Source of the DNA: Goodfellowiella coeruleoviolacea
GTDB taxonomy: Bacteria > Actinomycetota > Actinomycetes > Mycobacteriales > Pseudonocardiaceae
NCBI RefSeq assembly: GCF_024171785.1
Contig: NZ_JAMTCK010000011.1
Coordinates: 3,896 to 67,895 of the forward strand
Direction: 5' to 3'
DNA: 64,000 nt
In this document: positions 25,670-34,796 of the stretch, piece after piece
How positions within the stretch are numbered: the stretch's first letter is position 1
How the letters are laid out: every line of letters starts with the position of its first letter
Translations under genes and position numbers: made by a program
Notes under the pieces: model-generated
What the model was told of the DNA's origin: nothing
What the model saw: the letters and a program-made list of their open reading frames with translations, nothing else
Database searches by the model: none

Positions 25670-26347
25670 TCACACCTGGTTCAGCCCAGCGTGTATGAGT
25701 TCGGCGACCTGCTCGGGTGCTGCTAGATGCACGTCGTGTCCGGTGGCGATCTCACGCAAGGAGAGCAGAGGCGTGTCGGCAGCAGCGGCACCGAGTTGCT
25801 TGGCGAACTCACCGCGATATGCGGCAAACGCAGCACCGACCTCATCGGGCAGCATCTGCTCGAATTCCGGTTGCGTCGACGAGACCACGACCAGGCGGCA
25901 CTGGGTGGCACGATAGGTCGCGATCAGGTCTAGTTCGTCGAACGCACTGATCAGCGCGGCTAGGTCTGGATCGCCGGACGCGTCAAGTTGTTCGTCGATA
26001 AACGCTCGCAGCACCGGACCTGTGGGGTTGGTGTGGCCGTCGAGGTTGACCGCGAGAGGACATTCGGGGTGCATGGTGGCCCACAAGGCGGCTACCATGC
26101 CGCCAAGCGAATGGCCTACCACCGCAGGCCGAACAAGGCCGAAATACTCGATCACCTTGGCGAGGTCCATCAACGCCGTCTGCCAATTCCAGGCTCCTGG
26201 CCGGAAGTTGTAGCTGACGACTCGCAGGTCGGGCAAGAACCGGATGAGCGGATCCCAGTCGTACATCGTGCGGCCGCCGCCATGGAGCAACACGACCGGG
26301 GGCCCATCACCGCCATGATCACGCATCTCCATGACCGTACTGTGCAC
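25670..26347 (-). CDS. Alpha/beta hydrolase
   Basis: 225 residues. Oxyanion-hole motif HGGG near 22, nucleophile elbow GHSLGG near 78-83 and a C-terminal GHDVH histidine give a complete Ser-His pair, with aspartate candidates between. The gene has visibly lower GC and looser codon use (GCA, GAA, ATA-free but many A/T third positions) than anything around it and lies between two pseudogenes, so it was probably acquired recently. Substrate cannot be told; small esterase or lactonase activities are common in the family. Confidence 0.87.
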   Translation of the reverse strand: MHSTVMEMRDHGGDGPPVVLLHGGGRTMYDWDPLIRFLPDLRVVSYNFRPGAWNWQTALMDLAKVIEYFGLVRPAVVGHSLGGMVAALWATMHPECPLAVNLDGHTNPTGPVLRAFIDEQLDASGDPDLAALISAFDELDLIATYRATQCRLVVVSSTQPEFEQMLPDEVGAAFAAYRGEFAKQLGAAAADTPLLSLREIATGHDVHLAAPEQVAELIHAGLNQV

Positions 26348-26495
26348 GCTGTTATCTCGGGCGGCAACGGATTAGATTCTGAATCAGGCCACTCGGCTCT
26401 CGACTGTGTCCGCTGGCGCGGCATCCAGCCATCTCAGCCGTCACGCACCAGCGCAACTGGACGATCCGCCGCCTGGACTACCTACCCAACCTATC

Positions 26496-26849
26496 CCGTT
26501 CCGGCTGGAGACCTCGGCCGGGACGCGCAACTTCCGGGACTTCCTCGCCCGCGCGGCCGACCTGGTCGCCTCCCACGGCGGTTCGCTGTCCGGCGAACAC
26601 GGTGACGGCCAGGCCCGGGGGCAGCTGCTGACCCGCATGTTCGGCCCGACCGTCGTGCGGGCGTTCGCCGAACTCAAGGCGCTGTTCGACCCGACCAACC
26701 GGATGAATCCGGGCAAGGTCGTGGCGCCGCACGCCGTGGACGAGGATCTGCGGCTGGGCGCGGCCGGCCGGGCCCTCCGCGGCCTGGCCAGTGCCCGGCG
26801 TGCCCCCTCGGGCACCCAGCAGGCTCGGCGGCGCGGCCGACGCGCCTGA
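26496..26849 (+). pseudogene. C-terminal fragment of an FAD-linked oxidase (GlcD-like)
   Basis: About 80 residues containing ASHGGSLSGEHGDGQARG, the conserved C-terminal motif of FAD-linked oxidases of the glycolate oxidase/D-lactate dehydrogenase family, then LFDPTNRMNPGKVVAPH, which in full-length fused forms precedes a 4Fe-4S domain. Everything N-terminal (FAD-binding PCMH domain) is missing and the upstream 90 bases show no similarity. The tail after DEDLRLG is Arg-rich and unrelated. A remnant, not a working gene. Confidence 0.82.
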
Positions 26850-26894
26850 GGCATCCGTCCACACGCGACGCCAGTTGGGTGTGCACCCGCGACT

Positions 26895-27797
26895 TCAGCG
26901 CAGCCGGTGGCGATCAGCCGTGTCGTGCCGCAGGCTCATCCCGTGCCCCGGTGCCTCGCCCGGCGCCACCGTGCCGCCGCCGGGATCGAGAACCCCGGTG
27001 AAGAACTCCGACTCGATCCGGTCGTGGTCGGCGAACCACTCGATGTGCCGGAAGTTCGGTGTGGCCACGGCGATGTGCGCGGACAGGTTGGGCGCGCAGT
27101 GCGCGGACACGTCCCGGTTGTGGGCGGCGGCCACCGCCGCGATCCGCGCCCACTCGGTGTACCCGCCGCAGCGGGTCACGTCCACCTGCACGCAGTCCAC
27201 CGCGGCGGCACCCACCATCCGGGCGAAGTAGGGCAGGTCGTAGCCGTACTCCCCGGCGGCCACGTCCGGGCTGGTCCGCGCTCGCACGTGGGCCAACCCG
27301 GGCAGGTCGTCGCTGGAGACCGGTTCCTCGAACCAGGTGACGTCCCACTCGGCGAGCCGCTGTCCAACGCGGACGGCCTGCCCGACCGAGTAGGCCCCGT
27401 TGGCGTCGACGAAGACCTCCGCCCGGTCGCGCACCCGCCCGAGCAGCGTGGCCAGTGGCAGCTCCACCGAGCGGGCGGCCAGGTCCCACAGCGCGATGTC
27501 CACAGCGGACAGTGCCGAGGCCGCCAGTCCTGGCCGGCCCACGTTGCGCACGGCGCGTTGCATCGCGTGCCAGCCCGACCGGACGTCGAGCTGGTTGGTG
27601 CCGACGACAACGCCGGCCAGCATCCCGTTGACCAGGTCCGCGCAGCTGGCGTCGGTGTAGGTCCACCCCAGACCGGTCCTGCCGTCGGCCCGCGCCGTCA
27701 CGACGACGATCGTGGTGGCGTCCCACGCGAGCGTCCCGTCCGCCTCGGGCACGGGCGTGGGCACCCGGTAGGCGCTCGCACCGACCGATTCGATCAT
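26895..27797 (-). CDS. Enolase-superfamily (mandelate racemase/muconate lactonising) enzyme
   Basis: 300 residues from ATG at 27797 with a GGGAGGAAGGG-type site upstream. The metal ligands of the C-terminal barrel are recognisable: D in VDANGAYS near 170, E in WFEEPVSSDD near 195 and E in AAGEYGYD near 220; VDVTRCGGYTEW and SAHCAPNLSAH follow with the usual late histidine. The full length is shorter than typical (360-400), mainly at the N-terminal capping domain. Family reactions are proton abstraction next to a carboxylate (dehydration of sugar acids, epimerisation). Substrate unknown. Confidence 0.88.
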   Translation of the reverse strand: MIESVGASAYRVPTPVPEADGTLAWDATTIVVVTARADGRTGLGWTYTDASCADLVNGMLAGVVVGTNQLDVRSGWHAMQRAVRNVGRPGLAASALSAVDIALWDLAARSVELPLATLLGRVRDRAEVFVDANGAYSVGQAVRVGQRLAEWDVTWFEEPVSSDDLPGLAHVRARTSPDVAAGEYGYDLPYFARMVGAAAVDCVQVDVTRCGGYTEWARIAAVAAAHNRDVSAHCAPNLSAHIAVATPNFRHIEWFADHDRIESEFFTGVLDPGGGTVAPGEAPGHGMSLRHDTADRHRLR

Positions 27798-27871
27798 CGC
27801 GCCCTTCCTCCCCTGAACGGCGGGGTGGCCCGGCCCCTCCAGCATGCACCAGGCCCGGCGGCGGTGCCGCG

Positions 27872-28447
27872 TCAGCCGGTGCCGGCGTTGGGTTCCTCGC
27901 TGGCGCGCAACAGGTCCTCGCGGGCCCTGGCCACCCGCGACCGGACCGTGCCGACCGGGCAGCCGCAGACCTCGGCGGCCTCCTGATAGGACAGTCCCAG
28001 GATCTGGGTGAGCACCAGCACTTCGCGGCGTTCCCGGTCCAGCCCGGCGAGCAGCAGGTTCAACTCCACCACGTCCTCGAAACCCGCGCGCACCCCGCGG
28101 TCCCGCGCCTGCGCCTGTTCGGCCGCGTCGACCCAGTCCACGCCGGCGCTGGTGCGGGGCCTGGCCACGGCCGAGCGGACCTGGTCGACCACGACCCGGC
28201 GGGCGATCGACAGCAACCACGTGCGGGCCGAGGAACGGGCGGCGAACCGACGCAGGCTGCCCAGCGCGCGCAGGTAGGTCTCCTGGGTCAGGTCGTCCGC
28301 TGCCGCGACACCGGCCAGGTGCGCCACGAAGCGCCACACGTCACGCTGGGTAGCGCGGACGAACTCCTCCAGCGCACGCCGGTCGCCTCGACCGGCGGCC
28401 AGCGCCAGCTGGGTGGTCGGTAGGTCCGCACTGTCCGGGCTCGTCAT
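27872..28447 (-). CDS. ECF RNA polymerase sigma factor
   Basis: 191 residues from ATG at 28447. Region 2 ([25 protein letters not shown] and [17 protein letters not shown]) and region 4 ([37 protein letters not shown]) are intact; no region 3, as in ECF factors. It is divergent from a membrane protein with an N-terminal zinc-finger of the anti-sigma type, separated by 65 nt. Confidence 0.93.
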   Translation of the reverse strand: MTSPDSADLPTTQLALAAGRGDRRALEEFVRATQRDVWRFVAHLAGVAAADDLTQETYLRALGSLRRFAARSSARTWLLSIARRVVVDQVRSAVARPRTSAGVDWVDAAEQAQARDRGVRAGFEDVVELNLLLAGLDRERREVLVLTQILGLSYQEAAEVCGCPVGTVRSRVARAREDLLRASEEPNAGTG

Positions 28448-28476
28448 GATCAGGCAGCGTAATCCAGGACCCGGCC

Positions 28477-28505
28477 GGAACTTCTAGGCCCGTTCGGCCG
28501 ACAAT
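28477..28505 (+). promoter_or_regulatory. Possible ECF-type promoter of the zinc-finger gene
   Basis: GGAAC at 28477-28481 resembles an ECF -35 box and CCGACAA at 28498-28504 a -10 element, with a 16-nt spacer. The GTG of the next gene is at 28513 with no ribosome site, consistent with a leaderless start at the predicted transcription start. If correct, the sigma factor could drive its own antagonist. Confidence 0.35.
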
Positions 28506-28512
28506 CTGGAAC

Positions 28513-29250
28513 GTGGACTGCACGACCTGCCGCGAGGCGCTTTCCGCCCGCATCGACGGTGAACAGGAACCGGTACCGGCCGACCGGACCGACCAACACC
28601 TGCGTGACTGCGCGGCGTGCCGAGCGTGGCAGGCCCGACTCGCGGTGTTGAACCGCTCGCTGCGCGTCCGCCCGGCCACCACCGCCCCCGACCTGGCCGA
28701 CGAGATCCTGGCGCGGGCACCCGCCCCACCGCAGCGCGGCTGGGTGCTGCGGGCGGCCCTGGGTGTGGTGGCCGTCGCCCAACTGGCCCTCGGCCTGAGC
28801 CAGTTGCTGGCGGTCGACGCCGCCGAGCACTCCCACGGCGCCGCGGAAATGGCCGGGCACCTGTTCAACGAGAGCACCGCGTGGAACCTGGCCCTGGGCA
28901 TCGGCCTTGGCTGGGTCGCCCTGCGGGCCAGGGACGCCGCCGGGCTGCTCCCCGTGTTGAGCGGGTTCGTGCTGCTGCTGGTCGTGCTGTCCGTTCACGA
29001 CCTGATCACCGGTGCGGCCACCACCACCAGGGTGGCCTCGCACGGTCTGCTCGTGCTGGGCCTGGGACTGCTCTACGCCGTGCACCGCCAGTGCCGGGAC
29101 CGGGGCGCGCCCACTCCCGGCCGGCCGGACGCGGCCACCAGCCCCGACGACGACATCGACACCGACGGCGACCTGGACCAGCCCGCCGGTCGGGGCATCA
29201 GGCCCGGCCGACCGCCGCTGCGGCCGGCCAGCCACCGCCGCGCGGCCTGA
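28513..29250 (+). CDS. Zinc-finger (zf-HC2) membrane protein, probable anti-sigma factor
   Basis: 245 residues. The N-terminus MDCTTCREALSARIDGE and HLRDCAAC form the H-x3-C-x2-C site of zinc-binding anti-sigma domains. At least four hydrophobic segments follow (from about 75 to 190), unlike the single-span RsiW type, with a His-containing loop AEHSHGAAEMAGH between the first two. The tail is polar with a DDDIDTDGDLD acidic run. Divergent from the ECF sigma gene, which it probably controls; the signal could be a metal or redox stress, but that is a guess. Confidence 0.82.
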   Translation: MDCTTCREALSARIDGEQEPVPADRTDQHLRDCAACRAWQARLAVLNRSLRVRPATTAPDLADEILARAPAPPQRGWVLRAALGVVAVAQLALGLSQLLAVDAAEHSHGAAEMAGHLFNESTAWNLALGIGLGWVALRARDAAGLLPVLSGFVLLLVVLSVHDLITGAATTTRVASHGLLVLGLGLLYAVHRQCRDRGAPTPGRPDAATSPDDDIDTDGDLDQPAGRGIRPGRPPLRPASHRRAA

Positions 29251-29280
29251 CCGGGGGCCGCCCTGCCGCGCCACGCCGCG

Positions 29281-29967
29281 CTACCCGCGGTCAGGGCACG
29301 GGGATCGCCACACCGTGCCGCGTCGCTCGTACTCCAGCACCATCTCGGCGAACAGGGCGGTCTGGGGGCCGAAGAACCGCTCGGTGAGCCACAGGCCGGC
29401 GTCTAGGCCGGAGGTGACCCCACCGGAGGTGACCAGGTCGCCGTCGTCGACCACCCGGCCGCCGACCACGTTCCCGCCCCGCGCCCGCAGCTCCGCCACG
29501 GCGACGTGGTGGGTGGTGCAGGGGCGCCCCGCGGTGAGCCCGGCCGCCGCGAGCAGCAGGGACCCCGTGCACACCCCCAGCAGGACCAGCCCGGGGCGCC
29601 TGGCATCCGCCAACGCCTCGGGCAGCACGCCGTCCCGGATCTGTCTGTCCACACCGGACCCCGGACCGAAACCGCCACCGGGCACCACGACCACGTCGGC
29701 CGACCGCGGTGACCACGGGGCGCTGACCACGATGCCCATCCCGGACGCCGTGTGCACGGTGCGGGGCCCGGCAACGCTGACAAAGGTCTGGGTGATGTTC
29801 TCGACGGTGCCGAAAACCGTGACCGGGCCGACGAAGTCCTGCTCCTCCACGCCGTCGTAGAGGACGACGTGCACGCGAAGGGACGCGCCGCGCGGCCCGG
29901 CGGGCGGTCCGTCGGCGCCCGGACCGGGGCCGAACTCGGTGGCGGGTGCGGGGTTGCGTCTGTCCAC
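29281..29967 (-). CDS. DJ-1/PfpI family protein (isonitrile hydratase-like)
   Basis: 228 residues from GTG at 29967 with GGAG 6 nt upstream; the frame stays open far upstream but the fold begins here. HVVLYDGVEEQDFVGPVTVFG is the typical start, VVVVPGGG follows, and the nucleophile elbow is GVCTGSLLLAAAGL with TTHH after it, all as in the InhA/isonitrile hydratase-like branch. It is divergent from a GlxA-type regulator carrying the same kind of domain, a common pairing. Confidence 0.9.
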   Translation of the reverse strand: MDRRNPAPATEFGPGPGADGPPAGPRGASLRVHVVLYDGVEEQDFVGPVTVFGTVENITQTFVSVAGPRTVHTASGMGIVVSAPWSPRSADVVVVPGGGFGPGSGVDRQIRDGVLPEALADARRPGLVLLGVCTGSLLLAAAGLTAGRPCTTHHVAVAELRARGGNVVGGRVVDDGDLVTSGGVTSGLDAGLWLTERFFGPQTALFAEMVLEYERRGTVWRSPCPDRG

Positions 29968-30078
29968 GGTGGATCTCCAGGGAAGTGGTGCGGGGAAAGC
30001 TCTTCCTGGCTCACTATGTCGGCGCCCGGTGGCCGGGGACAGTGGTGCGACCGCCGACAATCCGTAAGATCCGGCCAC

Positions 30079-31026
30079 ATGCACGTGGTCGCGGTTCTCG
30101 CCCTCAACGGTGTGGTTGCCTTCGACCTGGCCATTCCGTGCCAGGTGTTCGCCGCCACCCGGCACCCCGACGGCAGGCCGGCCTACGAGGTCCGGGTGTG
30201 CGCCGAGCCGGCGGTCACCGCGACCGTCGCGGGACAGGAGTACTTCCAGGTGCGCTCGCGGTACGGGTTGGACGACGCGCGCGACGCCGACACGCTGATC
30301 GTGCCCGGTGTCGCACCCGGTCAACCGCCGCACCCGCGCACCGTGCGGCTGCTGCGCGACGCGGCCGCCCGGGGCGCACGCGTGGCGTCCATCTGCACCG
30401 GGGCGTTCGTGCTCGCGGCGGCCGGCCTGCTCGACGGCCGCCGGGCGGCCACCCACTGGCTGCTCGCCGATCAGCTGGCCGAGGAGTTCCCGGACGTGGC
30501 GGTGGACCCGTCCGTGCTGTTCGTGGACAACGGGCAGATCCTGACCTCCGCCGGGGTCGCCGCGGGACTGGATCTGTGCCTGCACATGGTGCGCCAGGAC
30601 CACGGCGCGGCAACGGCGGCCGCCACCGCACGGGTCATCGTCATGCCGCCGCAGCGCGCCGGCGGCCAGGCCCAGTTCATCGAACACCCCGACCCCGGCA
30701 CCAGCGGCGACGACCTCGGCCCCACGCTGCAGTGGATGCTGGGCAACCTCGACACCCCACTGACCCTCGCCGACATCGCCGCCCAGGCGCGGATGAGCAC
30801 CCGCAGCCTGTCCCGGCGGTTCCACGCGCAGACCGGCACCACCCCGCTGCGGTGGCTGCTCGACCGGCGCCTGCAGCGGGCACGCGAACTGCTGGAGACA
30901 ACCGATCTCTCGGTGGACCGGATCGCCCGGGTGACCGGGTTCGGGTCGCCCGAGACCATGCGCCACCACTTCTCCCGCCACCTCGGCACCACGCCGCGCT
31001 CCTACCGCGCCGCCTTCCACGGCTGA
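30079..31026 (+). CDS. GlxA family regulator (DJ-1 domain plus AraC HTH)
   Basis: 315 residues from ATG at 30079. Residues 1-175 are a DJ-1/PfpI domain (elbow SICTGAFVLAAAGLLDG, then THW), residues 220-315 an AraC-type DNA-binding domain (LADIAAQARMSTRSLSRRF, VDRIARVTGFGSPETMRHHF). A TAAGAT box at 30065-30070 ends 8 nt before the ATG, which implies a leaderless message. Probably regulates the divergent DJ-1 enzyme gene through the 111-nt intergenic region. Confidence 0.93.
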   Translation: MHVVAVLALNGVVAFDLAIPCQVFAATRHPDGRPAYEVRVCAEPAVTATVAGQEYFQVRSRYGLDDARDADTLIVPGVAPGQPPHPRTVRLLRDAAARGARVASICTGAFVLAAAGLLDGRRAATHWLLADQLAEEFPDVAVDPSVLFVDNGQILTSAGVAAGLDLCLHMVRQDHGAATAAATARVIVMPPQRAGGQAQFIEHPDPGTSGDDLGPTLQWMLGNLDTPLTLADIAAQARMSTRSLSRRFHAQTGTTPLRWLLDRRLQRARELLETTDLSVDRIARVTGFGSPETMRHHFSRHLGTTPRSYRAAFHG

Positions 31027-31134
31027 GCCCCGCCGCGTTCCGTCCGCACCACCGCGCCCCGCGCCGCCGTGCCCCGCGGCGAACCCGCCGAGATCGCCGG
31101 GAACCAACCGCCGTGCGGAACCGACCTGTGGCAC

Positions 31135-32220
31135 GTGTTCTCCCGATCAGGTCGGCACGCGCTCGTGCTGATTCCGCTGTTGCTGTCCCTGGGGGCCGCC
31201 GCGTGTGGCGCGCCGTCCGGAGCGGATGCCCCGCAGACCGCGCCGTCGACACCGCCGCCGGCGACGGCCGCCGCCACCAGCTACCCGCTGACCATCGACA
31301 ACTGCGGTCGCACGCTGACGTTCACCCAACCGCCCAGCCGCGTGGTGCTGCTCAACGGCACGTCCGTGGCCGAGGTCGAGAGCTTCGTCGTGCTGGGCAT
31401 CCAGGACCGCATCCTGGCCAACAGCCAGTCCTACGGGGTCTCCGACGAGCCGGGCATGGTGGAGCGGGTCAAGGCCGTGCCCACCGGTGGCCTGACGCTC
31501 AACCAGAACTTCGAGGTGCCCCGCGAGCAGGTGCTGGCCCTCAAGCCCGACCTGGTGATCTCGACCTGGGCCGGCGGGTTCGACGAGAAGATCGGGTCGA
31601 TCAGCCGGGACCAGCTCGCCGAGGCGGGGATCGCCAGCTTCGTCACGCCGGTGAACTGCGCCTTCGGTGACCCCCGGGCACCCGAGGCCGACCAGGAGCG
31701 CTACCTGGGCCAGTCCATCGAGTCGTCGTTCGAGCTGCTGCTGGAGCTGGGGCGGATCTTCGACGTGCAGCAGCGGGCCGCGGACTACGTCAACGAGCAG
31801 CGCACGCGGATCAGCGAGGTGGAGAAGCGGGTGGCGGGCCAGGAGCGCCGCAACGCCTTGATCGTCTACCCGGGAATGTCCATGATGAACAACAACGGGC
31901 TGCCCGCGGTGTTCGGCGGCGGGATCTACGACGACATCGTGCGGCGCGCCGGCGGGGTGAACCCGTTCGCCGGGAGGACGTTCACCGAGCTGGCCGAGAT
32001 CAACGCCGAGGCGTTGGCCTCGGCCAAGGTGGACCTGCTGGTGGTCGGGTTGTTCCAGTCCGACGAGAACCCCGAGGTGCTCGCCGACGACCTGTTCGCC
32101 AAGTTCCCCCAGTGGGCTGCGGCCGAGCACCGGCGGTTCACGTCGCTGTCCGACGGCTGCTACCTGGGGCCGCTCAACGCCGTCGCGGTGGCCAGGATCG
32201 CCGATGCCGCGCACGGCTAG
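31135..32220 (+). CDS. Metal-chelate ABC transporter substrate-binding lipoprotein
   Basis: 361 residues from GTG at 31135, chosen because it gives a normal lipoprotein signal with lipobox LGAAAC; GTG at 31069 in the same frame would add an unlikely 22-residue lead. The rest is a BtuF/FepB-type periplasmic-binding fold: PPSRVVLLNGTSVAEVESFVVLG, then PDLVISTWAGGFDE, a long linking helix and LVVGLFQSDENPEV. The last 17 bases overlap the permease gene. Substrate could be a ferric siderophore, haem or cobalamin; no IdeR or cobalamin riboswitch sequence was seen upstream. Confidence 0.9.
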   Translation: MFSRSGRHALVLIPLLLSLGAAACGAPSGADAPQTAPSTPPPATAAATSYPLTIDNCGRTLTFTQPPSRVVLLNGTSVAEVESFVVLGIQDRILANSQSYGVSDEPGMVERVKAVPTGGLTLNQNFEVPREQVLALKPDLVISTWAGGFDEKIGSISRDQLAEAGIASFVTPVNCAFGDPRAPEADQERYLGQSIESSFELLLELGRIFDVQQRAADYVNEQRTRISEVEKRVAGQERRNALIVYPGMSMMNNNGLPAVFGGGIYDDIVRRAGGVNPFAGRTFTELAEINAEALASAKVDLLVVGLFQSDENPEVLADDLFAKFPQWAAAEHRRFTSLSDGCYLGPLNAVAVARIADAAHG

Positions 32221-33253
32221 CCCGCACCTGGTCTCCGGCGCCGGGTTCACCGTGCTGGTCGCGGTGCTGACCGGCGGGTTGGGGGTGGCGGTGGCGTTCG
32301 CGATCGGCGTGGGCACGGTGGACGTGCCGGTCGGTGAGGTGGTCACCGTGGTGTGGGCGCACCTGTTCGGCGGCACCGACGCGCTGGACCCGTTGACCGA
32401 CCAGATCGTCTGGCAGTTCCGCGCACCCCGCGTGCTGTTGGCGGCCCTGGCGGGCGGTGGGCTGAGCCTGGCCGGGGTGTGCCTGCAGACGCTGGTGCGC
32501 AACCCGCTGGCCGACCCGTACCTGTTCGGTGTCACCGCTGGCGCGTCGTTGGGCGCGGTCATCGCGCTCACCGCGGGCGCGGGCGTGGTCGCCGGCCTCG
32601 GGGTGGCCGGCGCCGCGTTCGCCGGCGCACTGGCGAGCCTGGCCGCGGTCTTCGTGCTCGCGCAGCGCGGTGGCCGGCTGGTCGGCACCAGCCTGGTGCT
32701 GGCCGGGGTGGCCGTGGCCGCCCTGGGCAACGCCGCCACCAGCTACCTGCAACTGCGAGCCAACCCGGCCGAACTGCGCGGGGTGATGTTCTGGCTGCTC
32801 GGTTCGGTGGCGGGCGCCGGGTGGCCCGACCTCGCCGCGCCGGCCGTGGCGACCGCGGTCGTGGTGGTGTGGCTGTTCACCCGGGCACGGCCGATGAACG
32901 CGTTGTCGGTCGGTGACGACACCGCCGCCGGACTGGGCGTGAACGTGCACCGGCTGCGGATCCTGCTGCTGGTCGCGTCGTCACTGCTGACCGCGGCGGT
33001 GGTGAGCGCGGTCGGCGGGATCGGGTTCGTGGGGCTGATCGTGCCGCACGCGGTGCGGCTGGTGGTCGGGCCGGACCACCGCAGGGTGTTCCCGGTGTCG
33101 CTGGTGGCGGGTGCCGTCTTCCTGGTGCTGGTGGACCTGGTGACCCGCACGGTGGACCGCCCCAACGAGATGCCCGTCGGCATCTTCACCGCGGCCCTGG
33201 GCGCGCCGTTCTTCCTGGTGCTGCTGCGCCGGCGGAAGCGGGCGCTGCGATGA
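32204..33253 (+). CDS. FecCD/BtuC-type ABC permease
   Basis: 349 residues with around ten membrane segments. RAPRVLLAALAGGGLSLAGVCLQTLVRNPLADPYLFGVTAGASLGAV is the hallmark of the FecCD family, followed later by the coupling motif VSAVGGIGFVGLIVPHAVRLVVGPDHR. Its ATG overlaps the lipoprotein gene by 17 nt and its stop overlaps the ATPase gene by ATGA, so the importer is made as one unit. A single permease gene implies a homodimer, as in BtuC2D2. Confidence 0.94.
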   Translation: MPRTASPHLVSGAGFTVLVAVLTGGLGVAVAFAIGVGTVDVPVGEVVTVVWAHLFGGTDALDPLTDQIVWQFRAPRVLLAALAGGGLSLAGVCLQTLVRNPLADPYLFGVTAGASLGAVIALTAGAGVVAGLGVAGAAFAGALASLAAVFVLAQRGGRLVGTSLVLAGVAVAALGNAATSYLQLRANPAELRGVMFWLLGSVAGAGWPDLAAPAVATAVVVVWLFTRARPMNALSVGDDTAAGLGVNVHRLRILLLVASSLLTAAVVSAVGGIGFVGLIVPHAVRLVVGPDHRRVFPVSLVAGAVFLVLVDLVTRTVDRPNEMPVGIFTAALGAPFFLVLLRRRKRALR

Positions 33254-34017
33254 GGGTCGTGGTCGACGGGGTGTCGGTGGCCATCGACGACAACCCGATC
33301 CTGAACGGGGTGACCCTGGCGGTGCGGTCGGGCGGCGTGACCGGGCTGGTCGGGCCGAACGGCTCGGGCAAGAGCACCCTGCTCCGCTGCCTGTACCGGG
33401 CACTGCGCCCCGCGACCGGCACTGTCCTGATCGGACCGGACGAGGTGTGGCGGTCCAGCGCGCGGCAGGTGGGCCGGCGCGTCGCCGTGGTCACCCAGGA
33501 CCACGACCTGGACAACGACTACTCGGTGCGCGAGACCGTCGCCATGGGCCGCACCCCGCACCAGGGACTGCTGGACCGGGAGAGCCAGGCCGACCGGGAC
33601 ATCGCCCGCGCCGCGCTGGAGCGGGTGGGGATGGGCTGGGCCGGGCACCGGGTGTTCGCGACGCTGTCCGGTGGGGAGCGGCAGCGGGTGCTGCTGGCCA
33701 GGGCGCTGACCCAGCAGGCACCGGTGCTGCTGCTGGACGAACCCACCAACCACCTCGACATCGGCGCCCAGTTGGAACTGCTGGAGCTGGTGCGCGGCCT
33801 GGGATTGACCACGATCGCGGCACTGCACGACCTGGACCACGCCACCGCCTACTGCGACCAGCTGGTGCTGCTGCACCGCGGCCGGGTGATCGCCACCGGC
33901 CCGCCGGCCGACGTGCTCAGCCCGGACCGGGTCGCCGCGGTGTTCGGCGTGCGGGGTGCCATCGCCCCGCATCCGATCACCGGACGCCCCCACTTCGTCA
34001 CCGCCCCGCCGGCCTGA
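33250..34017 (+). CDS. FecE/BtuD-type ABC transporter ATPase
   Basis: 255 residues with Walker A GPNGSGKST near 37, Q-loop VTQDHDL, signature LSGGERQRV near 140, Walker B VLLLDEPTNHLD and the switch histidine in ALHDLDH. Belongs to the iron-chelate/cobalamin importer ATPases. Start ATG overlaps the permease stop (ATGA, 33250-33253). 56 nt downstream begins the DsbA-like gene with its own strong AGAGGTGATCC ribosome site. Confidence 0.94.
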   Translation: MRVVVDGVSVAIDDNPILNGVTLAVRSGGVTGLVGPNGSGKSTLLRCLYRALRPATGTVLIGPDEVWRSSARQVGRRVAVVTQDHDLDNDYSVRETVAMGRTPHQGLLDRESQADRDIARAALERVGMGWAGHRVFATLSGGERQRVLLARALTQQAPVLLLDEPTNHLDIGAQLELLELVRGLGLTTIAALHDLDHATAYCDQLVLLHRGRVIATGPPADVLSPDRVAAVFGVRGAIAPHPITGRPHFVTAPPA

Positions 34018-34073
34018 CGCCGGCCTCGACTCACACCTGCCCGCCCGCACACGACCAGAGGTGATCCACGCCC

Positions 34074-34796
34074 ATGTCCCGCAGGAACCGCAACCCGGTG
34101 ACCGCACGCCGGGGTCCGTCCCTGAACCTGATCCTCACCGCCGTGGTGGTCGTGCTCGCGGTCGCCGTGCTCGGTGGTGTGCTGCTGACCAACCGGTCCG
34201 CCGCCGACGGCACCTCGGCCGCGCTGCGCCCACCCGGCAGCCACACGCTGTCCCAGTCCACCGACGACAAGGTCACGGTGGTGGAGTTCCTGGACTTCCA
34301 GTGCCCCGCCTGCGTCGCCTACCACACGAACATCACCCGGCAACTGGAGCAGGACTACCAGGACCGCTTCACGTTCGTGCCGCGCCACTTCCCGCTGGAC
34401 ATGCACCCGCTGGCCGTCCCGGCGGCCCGGGCGGCCGAGGCCGCCGGCAGGCAGGGCCGGTACCGCGAGATGCACCACGCGCTCTACGACGGGTTCGACA
34501 GCTGGGCGGTCACCGAGGACGGTCGGTCGACCAGTGCTGACCTGGCCCGCGCCACGGCGGCCTTCGAGCGCTTCGCCAGCCAGGTCGGCCTTGACCTGGA
34601 CCGCTTCCGGGCCGACCTGTCCTCCCCCAAGGTGCAGGCCGCCATCGACCAGGGCCGCGCCGACGGCCGCAGGCTCGGTGTCACCAGCACGCCGACGTTC
34701 TTCGTCAACGGCGTGCGGTTCCAGCCCCAGGCCACCAGCATCGCCGACATCGACCGGGAACTGCGCGCGCTGATCGACCGGGAACTCGCCGGATGA
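34074..34796 (+). CDS. Membrane-anchored DsbA-like thiol oxidoreductase
   Basis: 240 residues. A basic N-terminus and one membrane anchor (about 17-38) put the domain outside the cell; the thioredoxin active site is CPAC at 77-80, and the cis-proline loop is TSTPTFFVNG near 205. Family role: oxidising exported protein thiols to disulfides. The stop overlaps the VKOR gene by ATGA (34793-34796), making the oxidant and its re-oxidising membrane partner translationally coupled. Confidence 0.92.
   Translation: MSRRNRNPVTARRGPSLNLILTAVVVVLAVAVLGGVLLTNRSAADGTSAALRPPGSHTLSQSTDDKVTVVEFLDFQCPACVAYHTNITRQLEQDYQDRFTFVPRHFPLDMHPLAVPAARAAEAAGRQGRYREMHHALYDGFDSWAVTEDGRSTSADLARATAAFERFASQVGLDLDRFRADLSSPKVQAAIDQGRADGRRLGVTSTPTFFVNGVRFQPQATSIADIDRELRALIDRELAG

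Noticed and set aside
31069-31134. Longer N-terminus of the substrate-binding lipoprotein
   Set aside because: It would give a 45-residue lead before the lipobox cysteine; the shorter form is a normal signal.
31027-31134. IdeR/Fur box or cobalamin riboswitch before the importer
   Set aside because: No matching palindrome or B12-box-like segment found in the 108 nt.
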